From the NCBI RefSeq assembly GCF_013205025.1, contig NZ_JABMLE010000002.1, forward strand, positions 669,656 to 733,655: a stretch of 64,000 bases of DNA. Reading direction: 5' to 3'. Below are positions 32,792 through 44,642 of the stretch, piece by piece. Origin of the DNA: Rathayibacter sp. VKM Ac-2857 (GTDB taxonomy: Bacteria > Actinomycetota > Actinomycetes > Actinomycetales > Microbacteriaceae). The position numbers and the translations under genes were made by a program. Every line of letters begins with the position of its first letter. The first letter of the stretch is position 1. The notes beneath the pieces are model-generated. The model was given only the letters and a program-made list of their open reading frames with translations, did no database searches and was not told the origin of the DNA.

Positions 32792-33385
32792 CTAGATGTA
32801 CATCGCGGGGTCGATCCAGAAGGCCGGATCCGCGAGCGCGCCCTCGGCGCGGCCCAGCGCGCGCAGATCGCGGGCGGGGATCCCGACCAGCACGGCGCCG
32901 TCCGGGGCGTCCTTCACGACGACCGCGTTCGCGCCGACGCTCACGTCCGAGCCGAGCACGATCGGACCGAGGATCACGGCCCCCGCGCCGACGACCACGC
33001 GGTCGCCGAGCGTCGGGTGGCGCCGCTCGCGCTTCGCCGACTTCCCGCCCAGGGTGACGGAGTGGTACAGCATGCAGTCGTCGCCGATCCGCGCGGTCTC
33101 GCCGATCACGACGCCCATGCCGTGGTCGATGAAGAGCCGGCGGCCGATCGTCGCGCCGGGGTGGATCTCCACTCCGGTCGCCGCGCGGGCCGCCTGCGCG
33201 AGCAGCCGGGCCGGCAGGCGCGCGCCGCGTCGCCACCAGCGGTGCGCGAGGCGGTGCACCCAGACCGCGTGCAGCCCGGGGTAGGCGAGCACCACCTCCG
33301 CCGCGCTGCGCGCCGCCGGGTCGCGCAGGCGCGCCGCCGCGACGTCCTCGCGCAGGCGTGCGAGGGCGGTCGGCTGTCCGGCCAC
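32792..33385 (-). CDS. cysE: Serine O-acetyltransferase
   Basis: Makes O-acetylserine for cysteine synthesis. With GTG at 33385 the protein has 197 residues. The left-handed beta-helix of hexapeptide repeats runs through [20 protein letters not shown] with the catalytic histidines, and the C-terminus is short, as in the EpsC-like group. It follows cysK by 23 nt. No clear ribosome site precedes the GTG, so a nearby alternative start is possible. Confidence 0.92.
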   Translation of the reverse strand: MAGQPTALARLREDVAAARLRDPAARSAAEVVLAYPGLHAVWVHRLAHRWWRRGARLPARLLAQAARAATGVEIHPGATIGRRLFIDHGMGVVIGETARIGDDCMLYHSVTLGGKSAKRERRHPTLGDRVVVGAGAVILGPIVLGSDVSVGANAVVVKDAPDGAVLVGIPARDLRALGRAEGALADPAFWIDPAMYI

Positions 33386-33408
33386 GCCGCGACGGGGTCC
33401 GGCGGGGC

Positions 33409-34344
33409 TCAGCTGCGGAGGTCCTCGTAGAGCACCGTCGAGATGTACCGCTCGCCGAAGTCGCAGACGATCGCGACGACGGTCTTGCCCGCGTTCTCGG
33501 GGCGCTTGGCCACCTCGAGCGCCGCCCACATGATCGAGCCGGAGGAGATGCCGCCGAGGATGCCCTCCTGCGCGGCCATCGCGCGCGCGACGCGCACCGA
33601 GTCGTCGAGCGTCACGTCGATGATCTCGTCGTAGACCTCGCGGTCGAGGATCGCGGGAACGAAGTTGGCGCCGATGCCCTGGATCTTGTGCGGGCCGGCC
33701 GTGCCCTGGGTGAGCAGCGGCGAGTCGATCGGCTCGACGCCGATGATCTGCACGCCGGGCTTGCGCTCCTTGAGGACCTGGCCGACGCCGGTGATGGTGC
33801 CGCCCGTGCCGATGCCGGCGACGAAGACGTCGACCTCGCCGTCGGTGTCCTCCCAGACCTCCTCGGCGGTGGTGCGGCGGTGCACCTCGGGGTTGGCGGC
33901 GTTCTCGAACTGGCGGGCGAGCACGGCGCCGGGCGTCTCGGCGACGATGGCCTGCGCCCTCTCGACCGCACCGCGCATGCCCTCGGAGCCGGGGGTCAGC
34001 ACGATCTCGGCGCCGTAGGCGCGCAGCAGGACCCGGCGCTCGACCGACATGGTCTCGGGCATCGTCAGGATCACCTTGTAGCCGCGGGCCGCGCCCACCA
34101 TCGCGAGGGCGATGCCGGTGTTGCCGCTCGTGCCCTCGACGATCGTGCCGCCGGGCGGCAGCTCCCCGGAGGCCGCGGCGGCGTCGATGATGGCGACGCC
34201 GATGCGGTCCTTCACGCTGTTCGCCGGGTTGTAGAACTCGAGCTTGGCGAGGACGACGGCGCTGTCCGCGCCCTCGAGGCGGTTGATGCGGACGAGCGGG
34301 GTCCTGCCGACGAGCTGCGTCACGTCGTCGTGGATGCGTGCCAT
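33409..34344 (-). CDS. cysK: Cysteine synthase A (O-acetylserine sulfhydrylase)
   Basis: PLP enzyme of 311 residues that makes cysteine from O-acetylserine and sulfide. The PLP lysine is K45 in [11 protein letters not shown], the phosphate loop is TSGNTG (72-77), and [10 protein letters not shown] is present. Start ATG 34344. It forms a two-gene operon with cysE, allowing the usual cysteine synthase complex. Confidence 0.95.
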   Translation of the reverse strand: MARIHDDVTQLVGRTPLVRINRLEGADSAVVLAKLEFYNPANSVKDRIGVAIIDAAAASGELPPGGTIVEGTSGNTGIALAMVGAARGYKVILTMPETMSVERRVLLRAYGAEIVLTPGSEGMRGAVERAQAIVAETPGAVLARQFENAANPEVHRRTTAEEVWEDTDGEVDVFVAGIGTGGTITGVGQVLKERKPGVQIIGVEPIDSPLLTQGTAGPHKIQGIGANFVPAILDREVYDEIIDVTLDDSVRVARAMAAQEGILGGISSGSIMWAALEVAKRPENAGKTVVAIVCDFGERYISTVLYEDLRS

Positions 34345-34684
34345 GGTGGTGTGCTTTCTGCCGGGGCCGACCGCCCCGGGGCCCCGGGGCGACTGGTGGT
34401 GCGGTGATGCCGACGCTCCCCTCGCGGGGACGCACCCTCCACGATACGGAAGCGGCGTCCCCGGAGGCGCCTTCCGACGGTCAGGCGCGCCGGATTCCCA
34501 CCTCCGGGTCGCCGCCTCTGTCGGGGTCGCGGACGCCTCGTCACAGGTGCATCTCGTCCTCCAGGAGGACCCCCTCCTCCCGGGCGCGTCGCGTACCATG
34601 ACGGAGGGGGATCGCACGACCGGCGCGACGACCCGCCACCCTGCATTCGCGCGGCACGACCGCGCCGGAAGGACCTCCCGCTCC

Positions 34685-37129
34685 ATGGCTCTCCCCACCG
34701 CATCCCGCAGCTCCGCTCGACCGCTGGGGATGTCGTTGCGGGCAGTGCTGGGCTTCATCGGGATGAGCGCCGTGGCGGGCGTCCTGATCACCGTCGGCGT
34801 CACTCCGGCCCTCGCGCTGACGGGACTGGCGACCAGCAACACCATCGGCATGTTCCAGAACCTGCCCGGCTACCTCGACGCCGGCCAGCTGATGCAGCGC
34901 ACCAACATCTACGCGGGTGACGGCACCACCCTCCTCGCCTCGGTCTACAACCAGAACCGCGTCGAGGTCGGCTGGGACGAGGTCGCGCAGACCGCGAAGG
35001 ACGCCGCGGTCGCCGGCGAGGACCCGCGCTTCTACGAGCACGGCGGCATCGACCTGCAGGGCACGCTCCGCGCGCTCGCCGTCACGCTGACCGGCGACGA
35101 CCTGCAGGGCGGCTCGTCGATCACGCAGCAGTACGTCAAGAACGTGCTCGTGCAGAAGGCCGAGTCGATCACCGACGAGGCCGAGCGCGACGCCGCCTAC
35201 AAGCTCGCGACCGACCCGACCCCCGAGCGCAAGCTCAAGGAGATGCGCCTCGCGATCGGCCTCGAGAAGGAGTCCTCGAAGGACGACATCCTGCTCGGCT
35301 ACCTCAACATCGCGCTCTTCGGCGGCACGGTCTACGGCATCGAGGCGGCGGCCAACTACTACTACGGCATCCCCGCCAGCCAGCTCTCGACCTCCCAGGC
35401 CGCGTCGCTGCTGGCGATCGTCAACAACCCGTCGAAGTTCCGCTTCGACGACCCGACGGACGAGGCCAACGGCGCCGCGAACGGCTACGCCGCGACCAAG
35501 GAGCGCCGCGACTACATCCTCACCGAGGAGCTGAAGTACTCGAAGATCAGCCAGGAGGTCTACGACGCGGCGATCGCCGAGCCGATCACGCCGAACATCA
35601 CGGAGCCCTCCACCGGCTGCGCGACCGCGGGCGACGCCGCGTACTTCTGCGACTACGTGCTCAACGTGCTCCGCAACGACACCGCGTTCGGCGCCACCGA
35701 CGACGAGCGGTACCAGCGGATCCGCCAGGGCGGATTCGACATCGTCACGACGCTCGACCTCGACATCCAGCAGGTCTCGCAGGCCGCGCTGAACGCCTAC
35801 ATCCCCCCGACCGACCCGCGCTTCGAGATCGGCGCCACGGCAGCCTCGATCGAGGCCGGGACCGGCCGCGTGCTGTCGATGGTCCAGAACACGAAGTACA
35901 GCCAGGACGAGGAGTTCCTCGCCGCGAACCCCGGCTACAGCGCGATCAACCTCAACGTCGACCTCGCGATGGGCGGCGGCTCCGGCGTGCAGACCGGCTC
36001 GACCTACAAGGTCTTCACCCTGGCGCAGTGGCTCGAGTCGGGGCGCACGATCAACGAGTCGTTCCCGTCGCCGACCTCCGGGTTCAGCTCCTACCCGCAG
36101 AAGTGCAACGTCGACAACAAGGGCTACTACTACGGCAGGTTCTCGCCGAAGAACGACGACTCCTCCGAGAACGCGAGCTCGATGACCGCGCTCGCCGCGA
36201 CGACGAACTCGATCAACACCGGCTTCATGGGCATGGCGCAGCAGCTCGACGTCTGCGACATCCGCACCACGGCCGAGTCCTTCGGCGTGCACCGCGCCGA
36301 CGGCGGTGAGCTGGCCAGCGGCCCGGCCTCGGTGCTCGGCACGAACGAGATCGCGCCGCTGACCATGGCCACCGCCTACGCCGGCATCGCGAACGACGGG
36401 ACGACCTGCTCCGCCGTGGTGATCGACAAGATCACCGACGCGAGCGGAGCCGCCGTCGCGGTCCCCTCGGCGTCGTGCACCCCGTCGGTCTCGGCCGACG
36501 TCGCCCACGGCATGCAGTACGCGATGCAGCGCGTGATGACCTCGGGCACCGGCTACGCGTCGAACCCCCGCGACGGCATCGAGCACATCGGCAAGACCGG
36601 CACGACCGACTTCGCGGCCGACGTCTGGACCGCCGGCGCCAGCAAGGCGGCCTCGCTGGCCGTCTGGGTCGGCTCCATCAAGGGGTTCGACGACAACACG
36701 AAGATCAACCTCCGCAACGTCAAGGTCTCGGGCGAGGCGGGCACGATCCAGGCCGCGCAGTCGCGGCACGCCATCTGGAAGCCGATCATGACGGCTCTGG
36801 ACCAGAAGTACGGCGGCGACGACTTCACCGACCCGCCCGCCTCGATGCTCGCCTCGTCGCCGCGGAACGCGACGCTCGCCGAGGTCCCGGACGTGACCGG
36901 ACTGACGGTCGAGGCGGCGACCGCCACCCTCACCGCCGCGGGCTTCTCCGTCGGGATCACCGAGCCGGTCGGCTCCGCGTCGATCCCCGAGGGGTCGGTC
37001 GTCTCGACGACGCCCAGCGCGGAGGAGACGGCCCTTCGAGGAGCCGTGATCCCCCTCCAGGTGAGCAACGGGGTCGCTCCGAAGAACACCAGCGACATCT
37101 CCGACATCGACGGGGACCTGATCGAGTAG
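34685..37129 (+). CDS. Class A penicillin-binding protein (first of a tandem pair)
   Basis: Bifunctional cell-wall synthase of 814 residues. A cytoplasmic tail and one membrane helix (about 19-43) precede the GT51 domain with catalytic E112 in [11 protein letters not shown]. The transpeptidase has S439xxK442 (GSTYK), SxN in SINTG, and K637TG. One PASTA domain ([16 protein letters not shown]) ends the protein. ATG 34685 fits the paralogue; an ATG at 34598 would add 29 residues. The last three codons and stop read CTGATCGAGTAG, identical to the start of the dispersed repeat. Confidence 0.92.
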   Translation: MALPTASRSSARPLGMSLRAVLGFIGMSAVAGVLITVGVTPALALTGLATSNTIGMFQNLPGYLDAGQLMQRTNIYAGDGTTLLASVYNQNRVEVGWDEVAQTAKDAAVAGEDPRFYEHGGIDLQGTLRALAVTLTGDDLQGGSSITQQYVKNVLVQKAESITDEAERDAAYKLATDPTPERKLKEMRLAIGLEKESSKDDILLGYLNIALFGGTVYGIEAAANYYYGIPASQLSTSQAASLLAIVNNPSKFRFDDPTDEANGAANGYAATKERRDYILTEELKYSKISQEVYDAAIAEPITPNITEPSTGCATAGDAAYFCDYVLNVLRNDTAFGATDDERYQRIRQGGFDIVTTLDLDIQQVSQAALNAYIPPTDPRFEIGATAASIEAGTGRVLSMVQNTKYSQDEEFLAANPGYSAINLNVDLAMGGGSGVQTGSTYKVFTLAQWLESGRTINESFPSPTSGFSSYPQKCNVDNKGYYYGRFSPKNDDSSENASSMTALAATTNSINTGFMGMAQQLDVCDIRTTAESFGVHRADGGELASGPASVLGTNEIAPLTMATAYAGIANDGTTCSAVVIDKITDASGAAVAVPSASCTPSVSADVAHGMQYAMQRVMTSGTGYASNPRDGIEHIGKTGTTDFAADVWTAGASKAASLAVWVGSIKGFDDNTKINLRNVKVSGEAGTIQAAQSRHAIWKPIMTALDQKYGGDDFTDPPASMLASSPRNATLAEVPDVTGLTVEAATATLTAAGFSVGITEPVGSASIPEGSVVSTTPSAEETALRGAVIPLQVSNGVAPKNTSDISDIDGDLIE

Positions 37130-37262
37130 CGAGCCCTCTTCGGCGGGTCCCGGAGTGGGCCGGCACCGAGGATTCCGCGCCGCTGCGGACGACGCCCGGG
37201 CGCGCCTGGGCGGGGATGTCGGAGACGTCGCCTAGGGTGCTGGTGCACCGAGAGGATCCATC

Positions 37263-39677
37263 CTGAAGCGACCGAACGTCCCCGTCTTCCAGCCCCGTCG
37301 CACCGTCCACGGGGCTCTCGGCGCGCTGTTCGGGTTCGTGATCGTCAGCGTGCTGGCCGGGCTGCTCGCGACCGTCGTCGTGGCGCCGGCCGTCGCCCTC
37401 ACCGGAGCGGCCACCTCGGGCACGATCTCGGCGTTCCAGTCGCTGCCGAGCTACCTCGAGGTCGGCGAGCTGATGCAGAAGACGGACGTCTACGCGGGCG
37501 ACCCGGACGACCCGACGCTCCTCGCCTCCTTCTACGACCAGAACCGCATCGAGGTCTCCGCCGATCAGATCGCCGGCTCGGTCACCGACGCGCTGGTCGC
37601 GAGCGAGGACCCGCGCTACTACGAGCACGGCGGCATCGACCTGCAGGGCACTCTCCGCGCGGTCGCGAGCACCTACCTCCTCGACGCGGCGCCCCAGGGC
37701 GGCTCGTCCATCACGCAGCAGTACGTCAAGAACGTGCTGGTCCAGAAGGCCGAGTCGATCAGCGACGAGACCGCGCGCGACGAGGCCTACGCCGAGGCGA
37801 CCGCGACGACACCCGAGCGCAAGCTCAAGGAGATGCGCCTCGCGATCGGGGTCGAGAAGGAGTACTCGAAGGACGAGATCCTCCTCGGCTACCTCAACAT
37901 CGCCCTCTTCGGCGGCACCGTCTACGGCATCGAGGCCGCGGCGGAGTACTACTTCGGCGTCCACGCCGCCGATCTCTCGGTCGGGCAGTCGGCCGCGCTG
38001 CTGACGATCGTGAACAACCCGGAGAAGTTCCGCTTCGACCGCCCCGACGACCCCGCGAACGGCGAGGCGAACGGCTACGCGGAGACGACGAGCCGGCGCG
38101 ACTACATCCTCGACCGGATGCTGGAGTACGGGAAGATCGACGCCGCTACCCGCGACGCCGCGAAGGCCGCGCCGATCGAGCCGAGGATCACTCCCCCGTC
38201 GACCGGCTGCCAGACCGCGGGCAGCGCCGCCTACTTCTGCGACTACGTCTCGCACGTCCTCCGCGACGACCCCGCCCTCGGCGCCACCGACGACGAGCGC
38301 TACGCCGCCCTCAAGCGCGGCGGCCTCAAGGTCTACACGACGATCGACCTCGGGCTGCAGGAGACGGCTCAGGCGCTGATGGACGAGCAGATCCCCGCCT
38401 CGGACCCGCGCTTCGACGTCGGCGCGACCGCCGTCGCGGTGCAGACGGGGACGGGGAAGGTCCTGACGATGGTGCAGAACAAGCGCTACAGCCAGGACCC
38501 CGAGGTCATCGCGAGCGGACCGGAGTACTCGGCGATCAACCTCAACGTCGACGCCGCGATGGGCGGCGGCAACGGCTTCCAGCCCGGCTCCGGCTACAAG
38601 GTCTTCACCCTCGCGGAGTGGCTTCGGTCCGGACACACGCTGCTCGAGCAGTTCGATTCGAAGCGGAAGAACTGGACCGGCTACACCGACAGCTGCGAGG
38701 GGACGCAGGACTACGCCTCCTACAACCCGAAGAACGCCGGAGACGGCGGCTACTCCGACACGCAGACCGCGCTGAACTCGACGATCTGGTCGCTGAACAC
38801 GGGCTACACCGGGATGTCGCACCTGCTCGACCTCTGCAGGATCCGCACGACGGCCGAGGCCTTCGGCATCCACCGGGCGGACGGCGGTGCGCTGAGCCAG
38901 TCGGCCGCGTCGGTCATCGGCACGAACGAGGTCGCGCCGATGACGATGGCCGTCGCCTACGCGGCGATCGCGGACGACGGGATGCGCTGCACCCCCGTCG
39001 TGATCACCGAGATCACCGGTCCGGACGGCGTCTCGATCCCGCCGAGCGAGTCGGAGTGCACGAGGGCGGTCTCGTCGTCGGTCGCCCGCGCGATGCAGTA
39101 CGCGATGCTCAAGGTGACCGCGGAGGGCACCGGCACGCAGGCCGACCCGAAGGACGGCGTCCAGCACATCACCAAGACCGGCACCTCGGACAACTCCGCC
39201 GACACCTGGGCACTGGGCGCGTCGAGCTCCGTGTCGCTCGCCGTCTGGGTCGGCAGCATCAGGGCTCAGGACAGCGGCTCGCGGGTCAACCTGGAGTCGA
39301 TCGACTTCGCGAGCGGCTGGGCGCCGGACGCGCGCCACCGGATCTGGAAGCCGCTGATGACCGAGATCGACTCGCTCTACCGAGGGTCGGACTTCGCGGC
39401 CGCCGACCCGGCGCTGATCGCGGCGCCGCAGGTCGTCGTGCCCGACCTGTCGGGGCGCAGCAGCGACAGCGCGATCCGGACGCTCACCGACGCCGGCTTC
39501 ACGGTCGGGTCGACCACGCAGGTGGACTCGACCCAGCCGCAGGGGGCGGTCGCCGGCACGGTCCCTGCCGCGGGCACGACGGTCGACAAGGGGTCCGTCG
39601 TCGGCATCACCCTCAGCACCGGCACTCCGCCCGCCGCCACCTCGCCTCCGCCCGCCGCCTCGCCGCCCACCGGCTGA
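37263..39677 (+). CDS. Class A penicillin-binding protein (second of a tandem pair)
   Basis: Paralogue of the preceding protein with the same layout: basic N-terminal tail, membrane helix, GT51 domain with E115 in SEDPRYYEHGG, transpeptidase with S443xxK446 (GSGYK), SLNTG and K638TG, and one PASTA domain. The start is unusual. The first standard codon is GTG at 37338, which removes the basic tail seen in the paralogue. An in-frame CTG at 37263 has AGAGG exactly seven nt upstream and restores that tail (LKRPNVPVFQPRRTVHG), giving 804 residues. I favour the CTG. Confidence 0.85.
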   Translation: MKRPNVPVFQPRRTVHGALGALFGFVIVSVLAGLLATVVVAPAVALTGAATSGTISAFQSLPSYLEVGELMQKTDVYAGDPDDPTLLASFYDQNRIEVSADQIAGSVTDALVASEDPRYYEHGGIDLQGTLRAVASTYLLDAAPQGGSSITQQYVKNVLVQKAESISDETARDEAYAEATATTPERKLKEMRLAIGVEKEYSKDEILLGYLNIALFGGTVYGIEAAAEYYFGVHAADLSVGQSAALLTIVNNPEKFRFDRPDDPANGEANGYAETTSRRDYILDRMLEYGKIDAATRDAAKAAPIEPRITPPSTGCQTAGSAAYFCDYVSHVLRDDPALGATDDERYAALKRGGLKVYTTIDLGLQETAQALMDEQIPASDPRFDVGATAVAVQTGTGKVLTMVQNKRYSQDPEVIASGPEYSAINLNVDAAMGGGNGFQPGSGYKVFTLAEWLRSGHTLLEQFDSKRKNWTGYTDSCEGTQDYASYNPKNAGDGGYSDTQTALNSTIWSLNTGYTGMSHLLDLCRIRTTAEAFGIHRADGGALSQSAASVIGTNEVAPMTMAVAYAAIADDGMRCTPVVITEITGPDGVSIPPSESECTRAVSSSVARAMQYAMLKVTAEGTGTQADPKDGVQHITKTGTSDNSADTWALGASSSVSLAVWVGSIRAQDSGSRVNLESIDFASGWAPDARHRIWKPLMTEIDSLYRGSDFAAADPALIAAPQVVVPDLSGRSSDSAIRTLTDAGFTVGSTTQVDSTQPQGAVAGTVPAAGTTVDKGSVVGITLSTGTPPAATSPPPAASPPTG

Positions 39678-39768
39678 CGCCCGCCCGCCGACGCCTCGAC
39701 GAGGAGCGGACCCGCGACACGCCGAGACGACGGAGGGAACCGTTCCGCCCGATCGGACATCTCTGAGC

Positions 39769-40365
39769 ATGACCGCTTCCTCACCGCCTCGAGAAGCCGG
39801 AGTGTCGTGGGCGACCGCGCTCTCGGGTGACCCCGACGACTTCGGCCGCCTCTACGACGCCTTCCGGCAGCGCGTGTTCTGGCACGCGCTCCGCCACACT
39901 CGCGCCCTGCACGACGCCGAGGACGTGGCGGCGCTCGTCTTCCTCGAGGCGTGGCGCCGCCGGGCGTCCGTCCGGCTCGTCGACGGGTCGCCGCTCCCCT
40001 GGCTGCTCGCCACGACGAACAACGTCGCGAGGAACGCCGGGCGGTCGGCGCGCCGACACCGACTGGCCCTCGGGCGCCTGCCCGAACCGGAGCACCAGGG
40101 CGACTTCGCCGGCGACTCCGACCGGCGGATCGACGACGAGCCGCGACGCGAGGCGATCCGCCTGGCGTTCGGAGCTCTCGGCCTCCGCGACCAGGACGTG
40201 CTGTCGCTGTGCGTGATCGCCGAGATGCCCGTCGCCGGCGCCGCCGCGGTGCTCGGCATCCCCGAAGGAACGGTCAAGTCCCGGCTCTCCCGGGCCAAGG
40301 GGAAGCTCGCCGGGCTGATCTCCGATCTCACCGCCGACGCAGCCACCGATGGAGGTGCACGATGA
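39769..40365 (+). CDS. RNA polymerase sigma-70 factor, ECF family
   Basis: ECF-type sigma factor of 198 residues. Region 2 (about 20-85) includes RLYDAFRQRVFWHAL and DAEDVAALVFLEAW; region 4 (about 130-185) includes GIPEGTVKSRLSRAKGKL. The stop overlaps the start of the next gene (ATGA), whose product has a membrane helix, so the pair is likely a sigma/anti-sigma module. The neighbouring cell-wall synthases may belong to its regulon, but this is only suggested by proximity. Confidence 0.9.
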   Translation: MTASSPPREAGVSWATALSGDPDDFGRLYDAFRQRVFWHALRHTRALHDAEDVAALVFLEAWRRRASVRLVDGSPLPWLLATTNNVARNAGRSARRHRLALGRLPEPEHQGDFAGDSDRRIDDEPRREAIRLAFGALGLRDQDVLSLCVIAEMPVAGAAAVLGIPEGTVKSRLSRAKGKLAGLISDLTADAATDGGAR

Positions 40366-41168
40366 ACGACAAGCCCGTGATCGATCCGGAGCGCGACCGC
40401 GCCTTCCGCCGCATGATCGTCGAGAACGCCCGTGCCGACCGGGCTCGACGGCCGCTGCGCCACCGCGCCTCCTTCCTCGTCGGTCTCGTGACGGCGGCCG
40501 TGCTGCTCTCCGGCGGCGGGGTGGCGGTCGCCCTGACCGGCGCGTTCGACCTCCCGGAGCCGGCGCCGGCCGAGACGGCGACACCGGACCCCGTCCCGAC
40601 GCCGACCGAGACGCCGACGGCCTCGGCTACTGCCGCGCCCGCTCCGGCGCCCGCCCCCGTGGCGACGGAGACCACGGCCGCCGACCTGTCCGCCTGGGTG
40701 ATCGGCTTCGACGGCATCGGGCCCATCGTGTTCGGCGAGAGCAGCGAGTCCGCCTCCGCGGCGCTCGACACGACCGCTCTCGTGCCGTACGACTTCGGGA
40801 TCGAGGAGTGCCGCTCGGATCGGCGGGATTCCGCAGAGAACGCCATGGCGTGGATCATGGCGTCCTCAGATGAGCCGGGCAGGGTCACCCTCCTGAACGT
40901 CTTCGGCTACGGGGTCGACGCGACCCGGGCGGCGGCCGCGTTCCCGCGTACGGCGGAGGGGATCGGGATCGGCTCGACCGAGCAGGAGCTCCTGGCGGCC
41001 TACCCGGGGATCGCCGCGGCGGATCCGGTCGCCGGTGACGCCCTCTACGCGCTGAGGGACGGCTCCGGGCGGACCCTGTGGTTCCGGATCGCCGCCGATC
41101 AGGGGACCGTGGTGGACATCACGCTGAACGAGCAGCCGGTGCTGACGATCGGCGGCTGCGGGGCGTGA
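40362..41168 (+). CDS. Membrane protein, putative anti-sigma factor
   Basis: Protein of 268 residues. A cytoplasmic part of about 38 residues, basic and Arg-rich, precedes one membrane helix (SFLVGLVTAAVLLSGGGVAVAL). A Pro/Thr/Ala-rich linker leads to an extracytoplasmic domain of about 160 residues with two cysteines (EEC, GGC). No zinc-type HxxxCxxC anti-sigma motif is seen in the short N-terminus. The assignment rests on the 4-nt overlap with the sigma gene. Confidence 0.65.
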   Translation: MNDKPVIDPERDRAFRRMIVENARADRARRPLRHRASFLVGLVTAAVLLSGGGVAVALTGAFDLPEPAPAETATPDPVPTPTETPTASATAAPAPAPAPVATETTAADLSAWVIGFDGIGPIVFGESSESASAALDTTALVPYDFGIEECRSDRRDSAENAMAWIMASSDEPGRVTLLNVFGYGVDATRAAAAFPRTAEGIGIGSTEQELLAAYPGIAAADPVAGDALYALRDGSGRTLWFRIAADQGTVVDITLNEQPVLTIGGCGA

Positions 41169-41240
41169 GGCCGGTGGCGGCGCGGCTCGAGGTCGGAGCT
41201 GCGCCGCCGCCGGGAGGCCGAGGCCGGCGTCCGGGGACTC

Positions 41241-41723
41241 TCAGTGGTGGAAGCGGTGCACGACCGCGTGCCCCTTGCCGCGGCCGATCAGCCAGCGGTT
41301 GACCGGGGTCGTGACCACGAAGGCCAGGGCGAGCGAGCCGGCGAGGGAGCCCCAGAAGAGGCCGCTCGCGAGGCCCGCGTCCATGGCGCCGGGGATGGAC
41401 AGCATCGCCGTGTTGTCGATGACCTCCATCACGGCGATCGAGACGGTGTCGGCCGCGAGGGCGATGCCGACGGCGGCGCGCCAGGAGACTCCCGCGCGCA
41501 GCACGCCGCGCATCGTGAGGGCGTAGCCGAAGACGAAGGCGAGCACGATCGAGAGCACGACCGTGCCGAGGACGGGCAGCCCGAGCGCGGTGCCGAGCAC
41601 CATGCCGAGGACCTCGCCGATGGCGCAGCCGGTCAGGCAGTGCAGGGTCGCCGCCGCAGCGGTCCGCCAGGACGTCGTGGCGGAGCCGGAGTGCGTGCTG
41701 TGGTCGTGCGGGGTGGCGGTCAT
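41241..41723 (-). CDS. DUF4396 membrane protein
   Basis: Membrane protein of 160 residues. A His-rich start (MTATPHDHSTHSG) is followed by four hydrophobic segments and a basic, His-rich end (GHAVVHRFHH). The pattern matches DUF4396 proteins, often found next to copper-handling genes. The ATG at 41723 has GGGAG about five nt upstream; a frame starting 24 nt earlier is less likely. A CsoR-type palindrome lies 36-52 nt upstream, so metal- or electrophile-responsive control is likely. Its function is not established. Confidence 0.82.
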   Translation of the reverse strand: MTATPHDHSTHSGSATTSWRTAAAATLHCLTGCAIGEVLGMVLGTALGLPVLGTVVLSIVLAFVFGYALTMRGVLRAGVSWRAAVGIALAADTVSIAVMEVIDNTAMLSIPGAMDAGLASGLFWGSLAGSLALAFVVTTPVNRWLIGRGKGHAVVHRFHH

Positions 41724-41758
41724 GGGTGCTCCCTCGGTGTCGGTCACCGAGGTGCAAC

Positions 41759-41775
41759 ATACCCCCCGGGGGTAT
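41759..41775. promoter_or_regulatory. CsoR/FrmR-type operator
   Basis: ATACCCCC-C-GGGGGTAT is a perfect palindrome with a one-base centre. It has the form of CsoR operators, G/C tracts bounded by TA. It sits in the DUF4396 promoter region. No csoR gene is in the window. Confidence 0.75.
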
Positions 41776-41811
41776 ATTCCCGAGGCGGCCGAATCCCCGC
41801 GACTGAGGGGG

Positions 41812-42210
41812 TCAGAGCTGGACGGCGGCGGCCGGCAGGAGGCCGAACTCGACCAGCTCGGCGTCGGTGAGGAGGCGGCTGCGGATCATGAAGCGCTTGC
41901 CCTCGGGCGCCTCGACGCTGAAGCCGCTCCCCCGCCCGTCGACCAGGTCGACGGTGAGATGGGTGTGCTTCCAGTACTCGAACTGCGTCCGCGACATGTA
42001 GAACTCGATTGGCTCGAGCCCGTCCACGTGCAGCGTCTCGACGAGGACGTCGGACGCTCCGGTGCGGAACATCCCCACCGGGAAGCACATCGGCGAACTG
42101 CCGTCGCAGCACCCGCCGGACTGGTGGAACATCAGCGGGCCGTGCAGCGCGCTCATCCGCTTCAGCATGCCGGCCGCGGCCTCGGTCACGTCGACTCGCG
42201 TGCTGTCCAT
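41812..42210 (-). CDS. DUF779 protein
   Basis: Protein of 132 residues with the family signature SGGCCDGSSPMCFP, which supplies three cysteines. DUF779 genes typically sit beside ExaC/AcoD-type aldehyde dehydrogenases; here the dehydrogenase lies upstream on the same strand, but a 730-bp repeat-rich gap separates them. Biochemical role unknown. Confidence 0.9.
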   Translation of the reverse strand: MDSTRVDVTEAAAGMLKRMSALHGPLMFHQSGGCCDGSSPMCFPVGMFRTGASDVLVETLHVDGLEPIEFYMSRTQFEYWKHTHLTVDLVDGRGSGFSVEAPEGKRFMIRSRLLTDAELVEFGLLPAAAVQL

Positions 42211-42294
42211 GGGCGGTGTCCTCTCGGTGGTGCGTGTGTGTGCTGTGGGTCCCTCAGGAGAGATCACTCTGTCGGTGCGGGGAAGCCCTCCCCC

Positions 42295-42432
42295 CTGCTG
42301 ATCGAGTAGCTCGCGAAGCGGGCGTATCGAGCGGAGGGGGCGCCTCCGGCGCCGGCGCAGGGCGAGCAACAGACCGACGTCCTTGCGGTGGTGGGTCTCG
42401 ATACGCCCCTGCGGGGCTACTCGACCAGCATG
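42295..42432. repeat. Pair of palindromic half-elements
   Basis: Left half 42295-42331, right half 42394-42432. The 62-nt middle (GGAGGGGGCGCCTCCGGCGCC) differs from the common one. Located between DUF779 and the aldehyde dehydrogenase. Confidence 0.85.
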
Positions 42433-42448
42433 CGTGCGGGTGTCTCTT

Positions 42449-42548
42449 CCAAGTAGATCCACCAGTGCCCGAAGGACGAGTCTGCAGACCCGCCCTGCTG
42501 ATGACAGCGGGTCTCGATACGCCCCTGCGGGGCTACTCGACCAGCATG
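42449..42548. repeat. Composite palindromic repeat with deleted left half
   Basis: Only AGTAGATCCACC of the left half remains (about 42449-42463), joined to the usual middle with CTGCAGACCCGCCCTGCTG and an intact right half at 42510-42548. This looks like an internal deletion of the left stem. Confidence 0.75.
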
Positions 42549-42626
42549 AAGAAGGACGCCGCTGCGTCTTTCTCCTCATCACCGCTGCGCGGGTTCCTCG
42601 AGCGTGGACTGCGAAGCGAAGCGAGG

Positions 42627-42798
42627 CCTTCGTGCTCCCGCACGTGCTGGTCACGTGGGTCTCGATACGCCCGCTGCGCGGGCTACTCGACCAGCATGTT
42701 CGCCTGAAGTGCGAGGCGGAGCGAGAGCGTCGTGCTCCCGCATCTGCTGGTCACGCGGGTCTGGATACGCCCGCTGTTCGCGCTACTCGACCAGCATG
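42627..42798. repeat. Two diverged copies of a 70-bp unit, each ending in a half-element
   Basis: The segments 42629-42698 and 42729-42798 are near-duplicates exactly 100 bp apart, each beginning TCGTGCTCCCGCA and ending CTACTCGACCAGCATG. The half-elements are 42658-42698 and 42758-42798; the second is diverged (CTGGATACGCC, stem broken). Confidence 0.8.
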
Positions 42799-42936
42799 CT
42801 CAGCAGGGGAGAGCGCGAAGCGCGAATTCGCGTGCCAGCGGATTCGCGGAGTGCGACGCTCCCCGCTCCACCCGCGCAACCACGCGGCCGAGCCGACCGC
42901 GGCGGTGATGACGAGCGGAGCGAGGAATCGCCGCAC
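42751..42936 (-). CDS. Doubtful 61-codon ORF whose end is encoded by a repeat
   Basis: A frame begins GTG at 42936, 6 nt after the aldehyde dehydrogenase stop. It starts like a membrane or signal segment (RRFLAPLVITAAVGSAAWL), then continues about 20 polar residues, and its last 14 residues (HAGRVARTAGVSRP) are a translation of the half-element at 42758-42798. It may be a small membrane protein truncated by the repeat, or chance. Confidence 0.3.
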   Translation of the reverse strand: MRRFLAPLVITAAVGSAAWLRGWSGERRTPRIRWHANSRFALSPAEHAGRVARTAGVSRPA

Positions 42937-42942
42937 AGCGGC

Positions 42943-44517
<1,575 letters not shown>

Positions 44518-44590
44518 GTGGACCTCCATCGACGTCGTTGTCGGGTGAGTGCGGGGTGTCGCGCTCGATCCGACCGTACGTCGCTGGAGG

Positions 44591-44606
44591 TTGCACACCG
44601 TTGCAC
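44591..44606. promoter_or_regulatory. Direct repeat upstream of the aldehyde dehydrogenase gene
   Basis: TTGCAC occurs at 44591-44596 and again at 44601-44606, one helical turn apart, 74-90 nt upstream of the dehydrogenase start and just downstream of the regulator gene. It is a plausible activator site for that regulator. Confidence 0.45.
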
Positions 44607-44642
44607 GGGCGCGCGGCGCCGGAGGCGGCGGCGGAGCGCGGG

